Origin: Pseudomonas helleri
GTDB taxonomy: Bacteria > Pseudomonadota > Gammaproteobacteria > Pseudomonadales > Pseudomonadaceae
DNA: 55,807 nt
NCBI RefSeq assembly: GCF_009600315.1
Contig: NZ_WIWC01000032.1
Span: 1-55,807, forward strand
Direction of reading: 5' to 3'
Shown here piece after piece: positions 26,760 to 35,770 of this stretch; position 1 is the first letter of the stretch; every line of letters begins with the position of its first letter. The notes below the pieces were generated by a model. The model made no database searches. It saw only the letters and a program-made list of their open reading frames with translations, and was not told where the DNA came from. The translations under genes were made by a program, and so were the position numbers.

Positions 26760-27620
26760 ATGGACATCCTGTATCAAATTCGAGTGCGTCAGGACACCTT
26801 CAGCGCGGCTGAGGCGCGAATTGCTCAGCTGATACTGAGCGATATCGGCTTTGCCGCCAGTGCCAGCCTGGACGAGCTGGCCGTACGTGCAGACGTCAGC
26901 AGCGCCACTTTGTCGCGCTTTGCCCGCAGCGTCGGGTGCCGCGATTTGCGTGACTTGCGCTTGCAGTTGGCGCAGGCCAGCGGGGTGGGCAAGCGCTTTT
27001 TCGACACGGGCAATCAGCCGGAGCAGTCGGCGTTTTTTCGCCAAATCGTCAGTGACATTGAATCGACACTGCATGAGCATTTGGATGGCTTTAACGGTGG
27101 GCATTTCGCGGATGCGGTCAAACTCCTCGGCGAGGCCAGCATGATTCACGCGTTCGGCATGGGCGGCTGTTCCAGTGTGTGCTGCGACGAGTTGCAAGTG
27201 CGTTTGGTGCGTTTGGGCTATGCCATCGCGGCGTGTCGGGACGGGGTGATGATGCGGGTGACGGCGGCCACGCTCGGGCCGCAACACGCGCTGATTGTCT
27301 GTTCACTGACCGGCCTGACCCCCGAGTTGATCAAGGCGGTGCAACTGGCCCGTAACTATGGCGCCAAAGTTATCGCCATTACGCGACCCGGTACGCCGCT
27401 GGCGGAGTTGGCCGACGTGGTGTTGGCGTTGCAAGGCGTGGAGACCAGCTTTATCTACAAACCCACGGCGGCCCGTTACGGCATGTTGCTGGCCATTGAT
27501 GTGCTGGCCACTGAGCTGGCGCTGTCGATGCCGCATGCCAGCCAGGAACGTTTGCGCCGGATCAAACTGGCGTTGGATGACTATCGAGGCGGCGACGACG
27601 GTTTGCCGTTGGGGGATTGA
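26760..27620 (+). CDS. RpiR/MurR-family transcriptional regulator (HTH + SIS)
   Basis: 286 residues. An N-terminal HTH_6 domain (about 1-77; ASLDELAVRADVSSATLSRF, ARSVGCRDLRDLRL) is followed by a C-terminal SIS domain (about 115-255; FGMGGCSSVCCDELQVRL, ALIVCSLTGLTPELIKAV). The SIS domain usually binds phosphorylated sugars. The gene abuts the permease stop codon and is followed by the D-aminoacylase after 1 bp, so all three are co-transcribed. It most likely regulates this operon. With no sugar-phosphate gene alongside, the effector may be different. SIS motifs with unusual Cys pairs (GGCSSVCC) are worth noting. Confidence 0.9.
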   Translation: MDILYQIRVRQDTFSAAEARIAQLILSDIGFAASASLDELAVRADVSSATLSRFARSVGCRDLRDLRLQLAQASGVGKRFFDTGNQPEQSAFFRQIVSDIESTLHEHLDGFNGGHFADAVKLLGEASMIHAFGMGGCSSVCCDELQVRLVRLGYAIAACRDGVMMRVTAATLGPQHALIVCSLTGLTPELIKAVQLARNYGAKVIAITRPGTPLAELADVVLALQGVETSFIYKPTAARYGMLLAIDVLATELALSMPHASQERLRRIKLALDDYRGGDDGLPLGD

Positions 27621-27621
27621 G

Positions 27622-29052
27622 ATGAACTACGACACATTGATCCGCAATGCTCATGTGATTGATGGCAGTAATGCCCCCGGCTATGGCGCTGATGTGGCGC
27701 TGCGCGGTGGGCGTATCGAGTGCATTGGCGACTTGAGCGGCAGCCGGGCCGCGCACGAAATCGATGCGGCGGGGCGGGTGCTGGCGCCGGGGTTTATCGA
27801 TGTACACACCCACGACGACACTGTGGTGATTCGTCAGCCGCAGATGTTGCCCAAGCTCAGTCAGGGGGTGACGACGGTGATTGTGGGTAACTGCGGCATT
27901 AGCGCGTCCCCTGTGACCTTGCGCAATGAACCGCCTGATCCGATGAACCTGCTGGGCAACAAGGCCGCGTTTTCGTACCCGCGTTTTGCCGACTACCGCA
28001 CCGCGGTGCAAGCGGCCCGCCCGGCGCTCAATGTGGCCGCGTTGATTGGCCATACGGCGTTGCGCAGCAACCATATGGATGACTTGCAGCGCACCGCCAC
28101 GGCCGCAGAAATTGAGGCCATGCGCTTGCAGTTGCGTGAAAGTCTGGAGGCGGGTGCGTTGGGGTTATCCACAGGGCTGGCGTACGCCAGTGCGTTTAAC
28201 GCCGACACGGACGAGGTGCTGCAACTGGCCGCAGAATTAACCGCGTTCGGCGCGTTGTACACCACGCATTTACGCAGTGAGTTCGAGCCGGTGCTGGAGG
28301 CGATGGACGAAGCCTTCTTGATTGGTCGTACCGCACGCGTGCCGGTGATCATCTCTCACCTCAAATGCGCGGGGGCCGGGAATTGGGGGCGCAGTCCGCA
28401 TCTGCTGGCGGCTTTGGAACAGGCGGCTAAGGCTCATCCGGTGGGGTGCGATTGCTATCCCTATGCCGCCAGCTCGTCGACGCTGGACCTCAAGCAAGTG
28501 ACCGATGCCTTTCGCATCACCATCACCTGGTCAACGCCGCATCCGCAGATGGGCGGGCGGGATTTGCAGGACATCGCCGCGCAGTGGGGAGTGTCCTTGA
28601 TGGCTGCCGCGCAGCGTCTGCAGCCTGCGGGTGCGGTGTACTACGGAATGGATGAAAGCGACGTGCGAAGCATTTTGGCGCATCCGTTATCGATGATTGG
28701 CTCGGACGGTTTGCCGGATGATCCGTTCCCGCATCCCCGCTTGTGGGGCGCATTTCCCCGAGTGCTGGGGCATTTCAGCCGGGACGTGGGGTTGTTCCCG
28801 CTGCACACGGCGGTGCACAAAATGACCGGACTGTCGGCGAGTCGTTTTGGTCTACAAGGGCGGGGCGAAATACGCGAAGGGCATTGGGCGGACTTGGTGT
28901 TGTTTGATGCTCAAACAGTGCGCGACGTGGCGGATTTCAACGCGCCGCAACAGGCGGCTGAAGGGATAGACGGCGTGTGGGTAAATGGTGTGTTGAGTTA
29001 TCAACAGGGTGGCGCGACGGGGCAGCGTGCCGGGGTGTTTTTGCCGCGCTGA
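27622..29052 (+). CDS. N-acyl-D-amino-acid deacylase (D-aminoacylase)
   Basis: 476 residues, typical for D-aminoacylases of the amidohydrolase superfamily. It hydrolyses N-acyl-D-amino acids to D-amino acids plus a carboxylate. The zinc-site motif is GFIDVHTHDDTVV, and GNCGIS carries the family Cys ligand. SHLKCAGAGNWG and CDCYPYAASSS supply His and Tyr positions, and IGSDGLPDDPFPHPRLWG carries the catalytic Asp. No signal peptide is seen, so it is cytoplasmic. ATG 27622 follows the RpiR stop and has GGGGGA just upstream. A long open frame in phase extends back to 27358 inside the regulator gene and was not used. Confidence 0.93.
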   Translation: MNYDTLIRNAHVIDGSNAPGYGADVALRGGRIECIGDLSGSRAAHEIDAAGRVLAPGFIDVHTHDDTVVIRQPQMLPKLSQGVTTVIVGNCGISASPVTLRNEPPDPMNLLGNKAAFSYPRFADYRTAVQAARPALNVAALIGHTALRSNHMDDLQRTATAAEIEAMRLQLRESLEAGALGLSTGLAYASAFNADTDEVLQLAAELTAFGALYTTHLRSEFEPVLEAMDEAFLIGRTARVPVIISHLKCAGAGNWGRSPHLLAALEQAAKAHPVGCDCYPYAASSSTLDLKQVTDAFRITITWSTPHPQMGGRDLQDIAAQWGVSLMAAAQRLQPAGAVYYGMDESDVRSILAHPLSMIGSDGLPDDPFPHPRLWGAFPRVLGHFSRDVGLFPLHTAVHKMTGLSASRFGLQGRGEIREGHWADLVLFDAQTVRDVADFNAPQQAAEGIDGVWVNGVLSYQQGGATGQRAGVFLPR

Positions 29053-29060
29053 GCAAAAGC

Positions 29061-29169
29061 CCCTCACCCCAACCCTCTCCCGGAGGGAGAGGGGGCTGAT
29101 GTGTGGTGGTGCGCAGATCGGCTTTTGCTTTTAGTCCCCTCTCCCTCTGGGAGAGGGCTAGGGTGAGGG
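29061..29169. repeat. REPIN-like palindrome, CCCTCTCCC family, copy 2
   Basis: Same arms as the element at 17720-17810: CCCTCACCCCAACCCTCTCC on the left, GGGAGAGGGCTAGGGTGAGG on the right, with a slightly longer spacer. It again sits between convergent genes (D-aminoacylase and the chemoreceptor). It may act as a bidirectional RNA hairpin or terminator. Confidence 0.85.
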
Positions 29170-29180
29170 TAGCCCTGCTT

Positions 29181-31103
29181 TTACACCTTGAAGTGGCTCA
29201 CCATTTCTTGCAGTTGATTGCCCAGACGCGCCAGTTCAACACTGGACTTGGCCGTTTCATCACTGGCCGCTGCTGTTTGTTCCGACACGTCGCGCACATT
29301 GACGATGCTGCGGCTGATCTCTTCAGCCACCGCGCTTTGTTGCTCGGCCGCTGCGGCAATCTGCTGGTTCATCGACTGAATATTCGACACGGTGCGGGTA
29401 ATGCCTTGCAGCGATGTGCCCGCCTGACGGGTCAACGTCACGCTGCTGTCAGTCAGCACGCGGCTGTTGTTCATGACCGACGCCACGTGCTGGGTGCCGC
29501 TTTGCAGGGCGGCTACCAGGGTTTGAATCTCTTCGGTGGACTTTTGCGTACGCTGAGCCAAACCGCGCACCTCATCGGCGACCACCGCAAAACCGCGTCC
29601 CGCTTCACCGGCACGGGCCGCTTCAATGGCCGCATTGAGTGCCAGCAGGTTGGTCTGTTCGGCCACCGCCTTGATCACGTCCATCACGCTGCCGATTTTG
29701 TCGCTTTCCTGTTGCAACACGGCCATCGCTTCGGTCGAGCGACCGACTTCCACCGCCAGTCGCTCAATCTGATCAATCGCCTGATTGACCACGTTGTCGC
29801 CTTCACGGGCTTCGGCGTCAGCACCGGCCGCCGCTTGCGACGCTTGTTCGGCGTTACGCGCGACTTCCTGCACGGTGGCCGTCATTTCATGCATGGCGGT
29901 GGCCACTTGATCGGTTTCGATCTTCTGGCTGTTGACCCCGGCGCTGGTCTGTTCAGTCACCGCCGACAGCTCTTCAGCCGCACTGGCGATTTGCGTCACG
30001 CCGTCGCGAATGCCGCCAATCAAATCGCGCAGGGTGGTGCCCATACGCGCAATTCCTTGTTGCAGTACGCCCAGTTCGTCACGGCGGGTTACACGCAGGT
30101 CATGGCTCAGGTCGCCGCTGGCAATCCGTTCAACCACGTCCAGGGTTTCACGCAACGGGCGGGTGATCTGGCGGGTGATGATCACGGCAGCCGCGATGCC
30201 GAACAGCAAGACCAACAAGGTTGTGATCAGTTGCAGACGGTTGGCCTGGGCGCTTTCGATGTCGCGACGTTCCAGCTGGATTTTGTACAGTTCATCGCTG
30301 CGACTGAGCACGGCGGTGCCGTAATCCGTCATGTCTTTGCGCACGGCAATAATGGCGTTGTCCGTGTCGGCGTACACCTGTAGCGCGGCTTGGTACTGAT
30401 CCATGGTCTGGGTCAGTGTGCGCAGGGTGTCGGCGGCACTGACCGCGAACCAGGCGTTGAGTTTGCCGAGGCTGGCGACGGTAGTGCTCAGCTGTTCACG
30501 CGCGGCTTTTTCGGTGGCTGGATTAGGTGCCGCTATATAAGCGCGTACCTGATAACGCGAGAGCAGGAATTGTTCGCGCATCTCGGAAACCGCCTGATAC
30601 ATGGCGAAGCGTGATTCATCACCTTCCGGCACTTGCAGGGCGCGGGCCAGCAGGTTGGCGATCGCATCCTGTGCGACCAGCGCGTTACGGTCCATGACGG
30701 CCCGAGCAGTTGCCGAGTCAATATAGGCTTTGCGCATCACGACCAGCGCAGCCTCGTAACGGCTGATGATGTCTTGCTGCTCTTTGAGCAGCTTGAGGTT
30801 TTCCGGGCTCTTGAAGGTGCTGATCAGCTGCTTTTCAAGGTCCTGAAACGCATTGATGCTGTCTTGTACCTTCTGCGCGGCAACCTCGTCGCCGTCAGTG
30901 AGCATGTACTGCAGGCGCGTGACCCGCAGGTTGGTAAACGCGGTGTTTAAGCGCGTGATGTCGCTCATCCAGTTACTGCGGTCAATCAGTTTGTCCAGAC
31001 TGAACCAGTTGCTGATGGCCATCAGGCAGGTGAGGCCCAGTACCAGGCCGAAGCCCAGGGCCAGTTTTAGATTAACGCTGATGTTGTTCAGCCAACGGTT
31101 CAT
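29181..31103 (-). CDS. methyl-accepting chemotaxis protein with HBM-like sensor
   Basis: 640 residues. TM1 is at about 11-32, followed by a long helical periplasmic region (about 40-285) of the size of the helical bimodular (HBM) sensor found in McpS-type receptors. TM2 is at about 292-312, HAMP at about 312-365 (ITRQITRPLRETLDVVERIA) and a cytoplasmic signalling domain follows. The hairpin tip EQTNLLALNAAIEAARAGEA (then GRGFAVVADEVR) is canonical. HBM receptors of Pseudomonas often bind TCA-cycle acids, but the ligand here is not predictable. No C-terminal CheR-docking pentapeptide is visible. It is monocistronic. Confidence 0.92.
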   Translation of the reverse strand: MNRWLNNISVNLKLALGFGLVLGLTCLMAISNWFSLDKLIDRSNWMSDITRLNTAFTNLRVTRLQYMLTDGDEVAAQKVQDSINAFQDLEKQLISTFKSPENLKLLKEQQDIISRYEAALVVMRKAYIDSATARAVMDRNALVAQDAIANLLARALQVPEGDESRFAMYQAVSEMREQFLLSRYQVRAYIAAPNPATEKAAREQLSTTVASLGKLNAWFAVSAADTLRTLTQTMDQYQAALQVYADTDNAIIAVRKDMTDYGTAVLSRSDELYKIQLERRDIESAQANRLQLITTLLVLLFGIAAAVIITRQITRPLRETLDVVERIASGDLSHDLRVTRRDELGVLQQGIARMGTTLRDLIGGIRDGVTQIASAAEELSAVTEQTSAGVNSQKIETDQVATAMHEMTATVQEVARNAEQASQAAAGADAEAREGDNVVNQAIDQIERLAVEVGRSTEAMAVLQQESDKIGSVMDVIKAVAEQTNLLALNAAIEAARAGEAGRGFAVVADEVRGLAQRTQKSTEEIQTLVAALQSGTQHVASVMNNSRVLTDSSVTLTRQAGTSLQGITRTVSNIQSMNQQIAAAAEQQSAVAEEISRSIVNVRDVSEQTAAASDETAKSSVELARLGNQLQEMVSHFKV

Positions 31104-31409
31104 AAAATTCTCCAGGAGCGTGCGCGCAGGGTCGAGATTCGCTGGAGGGTTTTATTGTATTTGCCCAGCAGAGTGCTTGTGTTGGCTTGTATCGGCGGCA
31201 GAACGTAGAGCTGAAACGATTTGTTTATAAACACGATGAAAGGCCCTCTGCGCGACCATGACCCTTTCGAGGTTGAGCTTTTTTTCACATCCGTTTCACT
31301 CCCCTCTGACCCACATTTTTTTAGGCTGCGGTTCAGCAAATAGACGCCATGAGTGTGTGAGGCTTCTCGCTGCCGGGGTCATCGTCGCGTCAAAGGTGGG
31401 GGGCAATTT
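31104..31409. other. 306-bp divergent region between chemoreceptor and phosphatase
   Basis: No gene found. Poly-T tracts (around 31279-31285 and 31317-31322) and an A+T-rich segment are present. This probably carries both divergent promoters, but I could not fix -35/-10 elements with confidence. Confidence 0.4.
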
Positions 31410-32132
31410 GTGATACTCAGTTTTCATTTCGCCGGGTCGCTGCGCGCCAAGCTGCTGCGTGGTTTGATCCGCCATAGAAATACAGGGGTGGTGATCGCTG
31501 CCAGTGTGCTGACGCTCATGCTCACGTTGCACCTGTTGGCGCCTGTTGCGGTGCCCAATCTGGCGCAGCCATTTAATGCAGCCCGCGCGCTGGATGTGGC
31601 TCAGGAGTGGGCAAAAGGCAATGTGATCGCCCTGGTGCGCCATGCCGAGCGCTGCGACCGATCATCCATGCCGTGTCTGGGCCCGTTGGACGGCATTACC
31701 GTGCGAGCCACACGGACGGCACAGGTTGTGGGCGCAGACTTCAAACAGTTGGGACTCGCCAACGTCGATATTTACAGCAGCCAAATGACCCGCACCCGGC
31801 AGACCGCTGACGCTATGTTTAGCCGGCCTGTGGCGTCACAGGACTGGCTGTTTAAGTGTCGCCGCTCGATATTGCACGATGCGCTCAAGCACAAAGTACC
31901 GGGTCGCAATCTGGTACTGATCACCCACAGCGAATGCATGGACGCCATGGTGACGGACTTGCACGCCGCCACGAACACATCATTCGGCTACGCGACGGCA
32001 TTGTTTATCAACGCTGATGGCGCCCAAGGCGGGCCGCAGATGTTGGGGTACATCGAGCCCGAGCATTGGTCCAAGGTGATACCGCTGGCAGGCACGCCGA
32101 GTCGATATGCCATTGAAGCTTCGCAGTTCTAA
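31410..32132 (+). CDS. histidine phosphatase family protein, PmrG/Ais-like
   Basis: About 240 residues. One N-terminal membrane segment (about 30-50, VVIAASVLTLMLTLHLLAPV) anchors a histidine-phosphatase domain. That domain has LVRHAERCDRSSMPCLGPLD (catalytic RH), IYSSQMTRTRQTADAMF (second Arg) and LITHSECMDAM (second His). This pattern is like PmrG/Ais, which remove the heptose(II) phosphate of the LPS core. An ArnT-like lipid-modifying glycosyltransferase lies nearby, supporting an envelope role. The start is uncertain: GTG 31410 is proposed, and a GTG at 31353 is also in frame. The 3' end overlaps the convergent gene by 4 bases. Confidence 0.8.
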   Translation: MILSFHFAGSLRAKLLRGLIRHRNTGVVIAASVLTLMLTLHLLAPVAVPNLAQPFNAARALDVAQEWAKGNVIALVRHAERCDRSSMPCLGPLDGITVRATRTAQVVGADFKQLGLANVDIYSSQMTRTRQTADAMFSRPVASQDWLFKCRRSILHDALKHKVPGRNLVLITHSECMDAMVTDLHAATNTSFGYATALFINADGAQGGPQMLGYIEPEHWSKVIPLAGTPSRYAIEASQF

Positions 32133-32635
32133 GCACGCTTGAGCAGGCGATCCCAATTGTTGTCTTCGGGCAGTGGTTGCTCAATGAGTTCACGCGCCAC
32201 GGCACGTTCAATATCGCTGGCGTTGAGCGTTTGTTCGTCAAGCCAGGGCCATGTGGCATCCGCATCGCGAAAGTTGAGGTGGCTGTTGAGTTGCTGACAC
32301 GCCGTTGCCAGCAAATGCATCAACACCCATAGGCTGGTGATATACGGCCGCTGCTCGACCGGGGCATGGTTAATCAACTGAGTCACTTCGGGCAAAGGCG
32401 GGTTTGGCAGCGTTCGGGTGTGCAGGCTCCATAACAGCTCGCCATTGTTCGAGGCATCTTTATTGGCCGACCCAGGGTCACTGCTGACGTCCAGCGTGAG
32501 CGTTACCCGTTGCTGCTCAAGTTGGTCAATCAGATAGTGGGCAAGATCAGACTGGCGTAAAAAGGCGGTCGCCGTATTGACGGCCAACTGAGCGTCATAG
32601 TCGCTCAACGTGCTGCTGGTGATCGTAATGGTCAT
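32129..32635 (-). CDS. hypothetical protein
   Basis: 168 residues and no family recognised. It starts at ATG 32635 with AAGGAGCC 7 bases upstream, so translation is well supported. There is no membrane segment or signal peptide. The N-terminal ~50 residues are helix-prone with alternating beta segments (VTLTLDV). A central region contains SLWVLMHLLATACQQLNSHL, then an acidic C-terminus (ADATWPWLDEQTLNASDIER). It is transcribed convergently with the phosphatase (4-base overlap) and lies downstream of the ArnT-like gene on the same strand after 78 bp, so it may be co-transcribed with that gene. Confidence 0.7.
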   Translation of the reverse strand: MTITITSSTLSDYDAQLAVNTATAFLRQSDLAHYLIDQLEQQRVTLTLDVSSDPGSANKDASNNGELLWSLHTRTLPNPPLPEVTQLINHAPVEQRPYITSLWVLMHLLATACQQLNSHLNFRDADATWPWLDEQTLNASDIERAVARELIEQPLPEDNNWDRLLKRA

Positions 32636-32713
32636 GTCAGGCTCCTTGGCGGGAAAGTACCCAGCACAGGGAGCGTAGCCAATCGCCCGGGATCGGCCAC
32701 GGCAACTGCTGTT

Positions 32714-34180
32714 CTATTGTCCGGGATCAAGTGTGGCCAGGCTGACAAAGTAATAGTGATGCCGCCCCACGCTAACCTTGTCCACGACGGTCAGGGGTAG
32801 GCCCGCTATGACTGGATCTTCGACCACGGCAATGTGGTCGGGCGATGCGGCCAGAAACGCCTGCAATTGAGCCGTTGAATCCAGCGTGTGCTGCAACTGC
32901 TGGCTATAAAACACCACGGCGCCCAAACGCTCGTCGGGTTTGAGCAAGGCAACCTGTTTGCCCTCGGCTTGCAAACGGATGACGTGGGCCGCCACGGGCT
33001 GGAACGATTCGGCCCGATCCGCACGGGGTGCCCATAGCGCCGCCCCCAGATACGTGGCTACCACACCCACCAGTACCGTCACGGCGAGAGGGCGATGATA
33101 GTCACTGAGAAATCTGGCGATGGCCGAGCGCTGGCTGTGAGCGCGCAGCCACGCCATTACCACGCCCGCGTATTCCGCCGCGATGACGGCAGCGGCCGGG
33201 GTCAGCGCCATCAAGTACACGATCCGCTTGCTGGACGCGATATTGAGCAGCACAAACTGCGCCACCAGCCACACGCAGAAAAACAGCATGTAAGGGTTGT
33301 TGCGCAGGTGTTTGCGGAAATGCCAAAGCCCCAGATAGGTCAATAGGTTCCACGGCAAGAAGGATTCGGGCAGTTTTCTCAGGTAGTAATAAAACGGCTC
33401 ATAATGCCCCGCCTCGACAAACGACCCGCTGAAACGTCCCACACTATTGGTCCATAGCACCTCACCGACGGCGTGCAGCCCCCCGTGTTGATACAGCACG
33501 CACAACCAGATAAGCAGCGGGATCAGCCCCACTAGAGTAAACAGCGCAGGTCGCCACCAGTCGCGTAGCACCAGTCGCTTGTCGATCAGGCTTTGGCACA
33601 GCAGGTAGACGAAAATCACCACCCCCGGCAGCGCCAGCCCCAGCACCCCTTTGCTCAAGGTTGCGATAGCGATCCCCGCGGCAAACAGCAGCCAGCTACC
33701 AAGGCGCAGCCGGACGTGGCGGCTGGCCTGATAAAACGCCAACAACGCGAGCGTGACGCCCAGTGTGAGCAGCGCATCCTCACCGACCTGACGCGCGTTA
33801 TCCCAAAAGCTGGCCATGGTTGCCAGCATCGCCGCGGCGGTCCAGGCCATCGCGACAGGGCGCCCCATTCGACGCAGCATGACGTACAGCAGCATCACAC
33901 ACGCCAACCCGACTAGCGCTGACGTCAGCCGCACGGCCCACAACTCGCCGCCGAACAGGTTAATGGCCGTTGCATCCAGCCACAGGCTCAACGGTGGTTT
34001 TTCGAGAAAGGGCTCATTGAGCAGCGATGGCGTGACCCAATCTCCGCTCACCTGCATCTGCATGGCAATCCCCGCCACCCGAGACTCGGTAGAGCCCTGC
34101 AAGTGGTGATTACCAAGGGCGAAAAACAACAACAAACCGGTAAGCAGCAATAACAGCAGAGTGGGACGAGTCAGGCGCAT
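32714..34180 (-). CDS. ArnT-like lipid-linked glycosyltransferase (GT-C, PMT_2 family)
   Basis: 488 residues with about 11-12 membrane segments, inner membrane. The start region MRLTRPTLLLLLLTGLLLFF and the periplasmic loop with SGDWVTPSLLNEPFLEKPPL carry the GT-C/ArnT signature. The acidic and basic residues in NEPFLEKPPLSLW line the catalytic loop. ARQVGEDALLTLGVTLALLA and SKGVLGLALPG are also ArnT-like. ArnT transfers 4-amino-arabinose to lipid A, but the sugar here is unknown since no arnBCAD genes are present. It is shorter than classic ArnT (~550), with a short C-terminal soluble domain. The upstream TTG at 34234 was rejected in favour of ATG 34180. Confidence 0.83.
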   Translation of the reverse strand: MRLTRPTLLLLLLTGLLLFFALGNHHLQGSTESRVAGIAMQMQVSGDWVTPSLLNEPFLEKPPLSLWLDATAINLFGGELWAVRLTSALVGLACVMLLYVMLRRMGRPVAMAWTAAAMLATMASFWDNARQVGEDALLTLGVTLALLAFYQASRHVRLRLGSWLLFAAGIAIATLSKGVLGLALPGVVIFVYLLCQSLIDKRLVLRDWWRPALFTLVGLIPLLIWLCVLYQHGGLHAVGEVLWTNSVGRFSGSFVEAGHYEPFYYYLRKLPESFLPWNLLTYLGLWHFRKHLRNNPYMLFFCVWLVAQFVLLNIASSKRIVYLMALTPAAAVIAAEYAGVVMAWLRAHSQRSAIARFLSDYHRPLAVTVLVGVVATYLGAALWAPRADRAESFQPVAAHVIRLQAEGKQVALLKPDERLGAVVFYSQQLQHTLDSTAQLQAFLAASPDHIAVVEDPVIAGLPLTVVDKVSVGRHHYYFVSLATLDPGQ

Positions 34181-34411
34181 GGGTCTACCAAAGGGTGTCG
34201 GGGAATGTGCAGGGGCAAAAGTATAGAAGGGCAATCCTGTACAGAACGTGAAAGTGGCCAGCGGGTTTTTTCATGTTCGTGGAGGGCGTGGGAGGCGTTT
34301 TAACTGAGTGATTCAGGACATTTAAATGTAGGACTCATCCTGATTTTCCCGACGATGATCCAGAGGGGAGTGAGGCTGGTAGGGTCGCGACATTCCAGTC
34401 GGAGCCAGCCC

Positions 34412-35770
34412 ATGACTCAGTGTTTTAAAGATCATCCCAGTGACAACGAAAAACTAAACGAAAACATCAAACCGCTGGATGAATGTAAGACTCACATGAT
34501 GGAAGTCTTGGGCGTCGAGATGATGGTGACGCGTGTTCCGATCCTGACGTGTGATTGTCTGTGGCGTATTTACCAGCGCGAAGCCGAGGAGATTGTCGCC
34601 CCCGGGGGTGTTTTGATCGCAGACCCAAAAGAGCGAAACCGCGTAATAAATGCAGCTTATGCACGCTTGTGGCTCCATGACTCACGCTTTCAATGGGCTG
34701 GGCTGGCAGCGTTTGCATCCAAGCAGGTCGGGTGTGGGTTGTTGCATGCCACAGAGTCGATGGAAAAACTTGAGGTGGAGCTCAAGGCCGTTGCCAAGTT
34801 CATGAAGCTCACTCCTTATTTGAGTACTATTTATAGGCAAAACGAACTCATTGAATTGATCTATAACCTGACTGAACACACGGTTGAAAATTTTACTGAG
34901 TTTCGTATCGAACACTTGAATGAACTGACGGATGAAAAAATAGAATCCATCATTGTCAATTTAAACGCGTTGGGTGGACGATTTAAAACGCTTACCTTTG
35001 AAGAGGTTAAAGAGCAGGTTGTCAATAAGTTTAAAGAGCTCACTATTGATAGGGTCGATGCTATCGTCAGCGCATTTGAAGAGTTTCAGGCTGCCAACGC
35101 TGATAATCCCATTCCCGTGGATGTGCGCTTAGGGGCCATGAAACTGGGTGTGGTCCAGAGACAATTGAAATATGTGCACGACATGCTGGCCTTGGGGAAT
35201 ACCACGCTGTTTTTGGATATTTATCCGCTTCATCAGTTTTATAAGAAGCGTGGGTTTGCGGAGATGAAGAAATGTCTGGAGAAGCGGGCAAATATCTATG
35301 GGTATTCGAAATCACCTGTGTTTTGGCCAGTTGATCAGGATAAAGTGATATTTGGTTTTGCCCATGCACAGATCTTGGAAGCTTTCAGCGAGATCGAGAA
35401 GGGAAATATTGCAGAGAGCGTGAAATTATTTGCTTTTCATGAACAGCAAAATATATTGCAGCCCGCGATATATGAAAATTTGAGGTTGAAATTACTTCTT
35501 CGTGGTAATCAATTTTCTTATGCAACTAGCTTCCCTAGTGGTGCCGCACTAGCTATCGAACTCACTCTCACCAGTCAATGCCAGCCTATACAGGATGGGG
35601 GGACAATTGAATTTAGCGATGATGTGTTCTCTGATCTATCGGATATAGATCAGCGCATGGAGTTCGTGCTTCGAGCGGCTGCTAGCTTTAATGAGATGCT
35701 AAATAGCACACAACGTCACTTGCTGAAGCACTCGATCAAAGAAATTTCGGATTTTGGTGTTGCCAAATGA
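34412..35770 (+). CDS. DUF2515-like protein, candidate T6SS effector
   Basis: 452 residues, resembling DUF2515-type proteins. The recognisable segment is DCLWRIYQREAEEIVAPGG..., then NAAYARLWLHDSRFQWAGLA and AAFASKQVGCGLLHA. No signal peptide, membrane segment or known toxin motif is evident. A Glu/Leu-rich helical region (about 110-205; ENFTEFRIEHLNELTDEKIE) may form a coiled coil. The ATG at 34412 has GGAG 7 bases upstream. The next gene overlaps by 4 bases (ATGA) and encodes a secreted/anchored protein, the layout of an effector-immunity pair, and hcp follows within 800 bp. The DNA from about 34800 to 35800 is notably A+T-rich compared with the surroundings. The effector role is inferred. 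Confidence 0.68.
   Translation: MTQCFKDHPSDNEKLNENIKPLDECKTHMMEVLGVEMMVTRVPILTCDCLWRIYQREAEEIVAPGGVLIADPKERNRVINAAYARLWLHDSRFQWAGLAAFASKQVGCGLLHATESMEKLEVELKAVAKFMKLTPYLSTIYRQNELIELIYNLTEHTVENFTEFRIEHLNELTDEKIESIIVNLNALGGRFKTLTFEEVKEQVVNKFKELTIDRVDAIVSAFEEFQAANADNPIPVDVRLGAMKLGVVQRQLKYVHDMLALGNTTLFLDIYPLHQFYKKRGFAEMKKCLEKRANIYGYSKSPVFWPVDQDKVIFGFAHAQILEAFSEIEKGNIAESVKLFAFHEQQNILQPAIYENLRLKLLLRGNQFSYATSFPSGAALAIELTLTSQCQPIQDGGTIEFSDDVFSDLSDIDQRMEFVLRAAASFNEMLNSTQRHLLKHSIKEISDFGVAK

Noticed and set aside
27358..27621. Upstream extension of the D-aminoacylase frame
   Set aside because: It overlaps the RpiR gene and lacks amidohydrolase homology; the true start is 27622.
29103..30383. 426-codon plus-strand open frame
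   Set aside because: Antisense to a well-conserved chemoreceptor signalling domain; its translation is His/Arg-rich with no domain.
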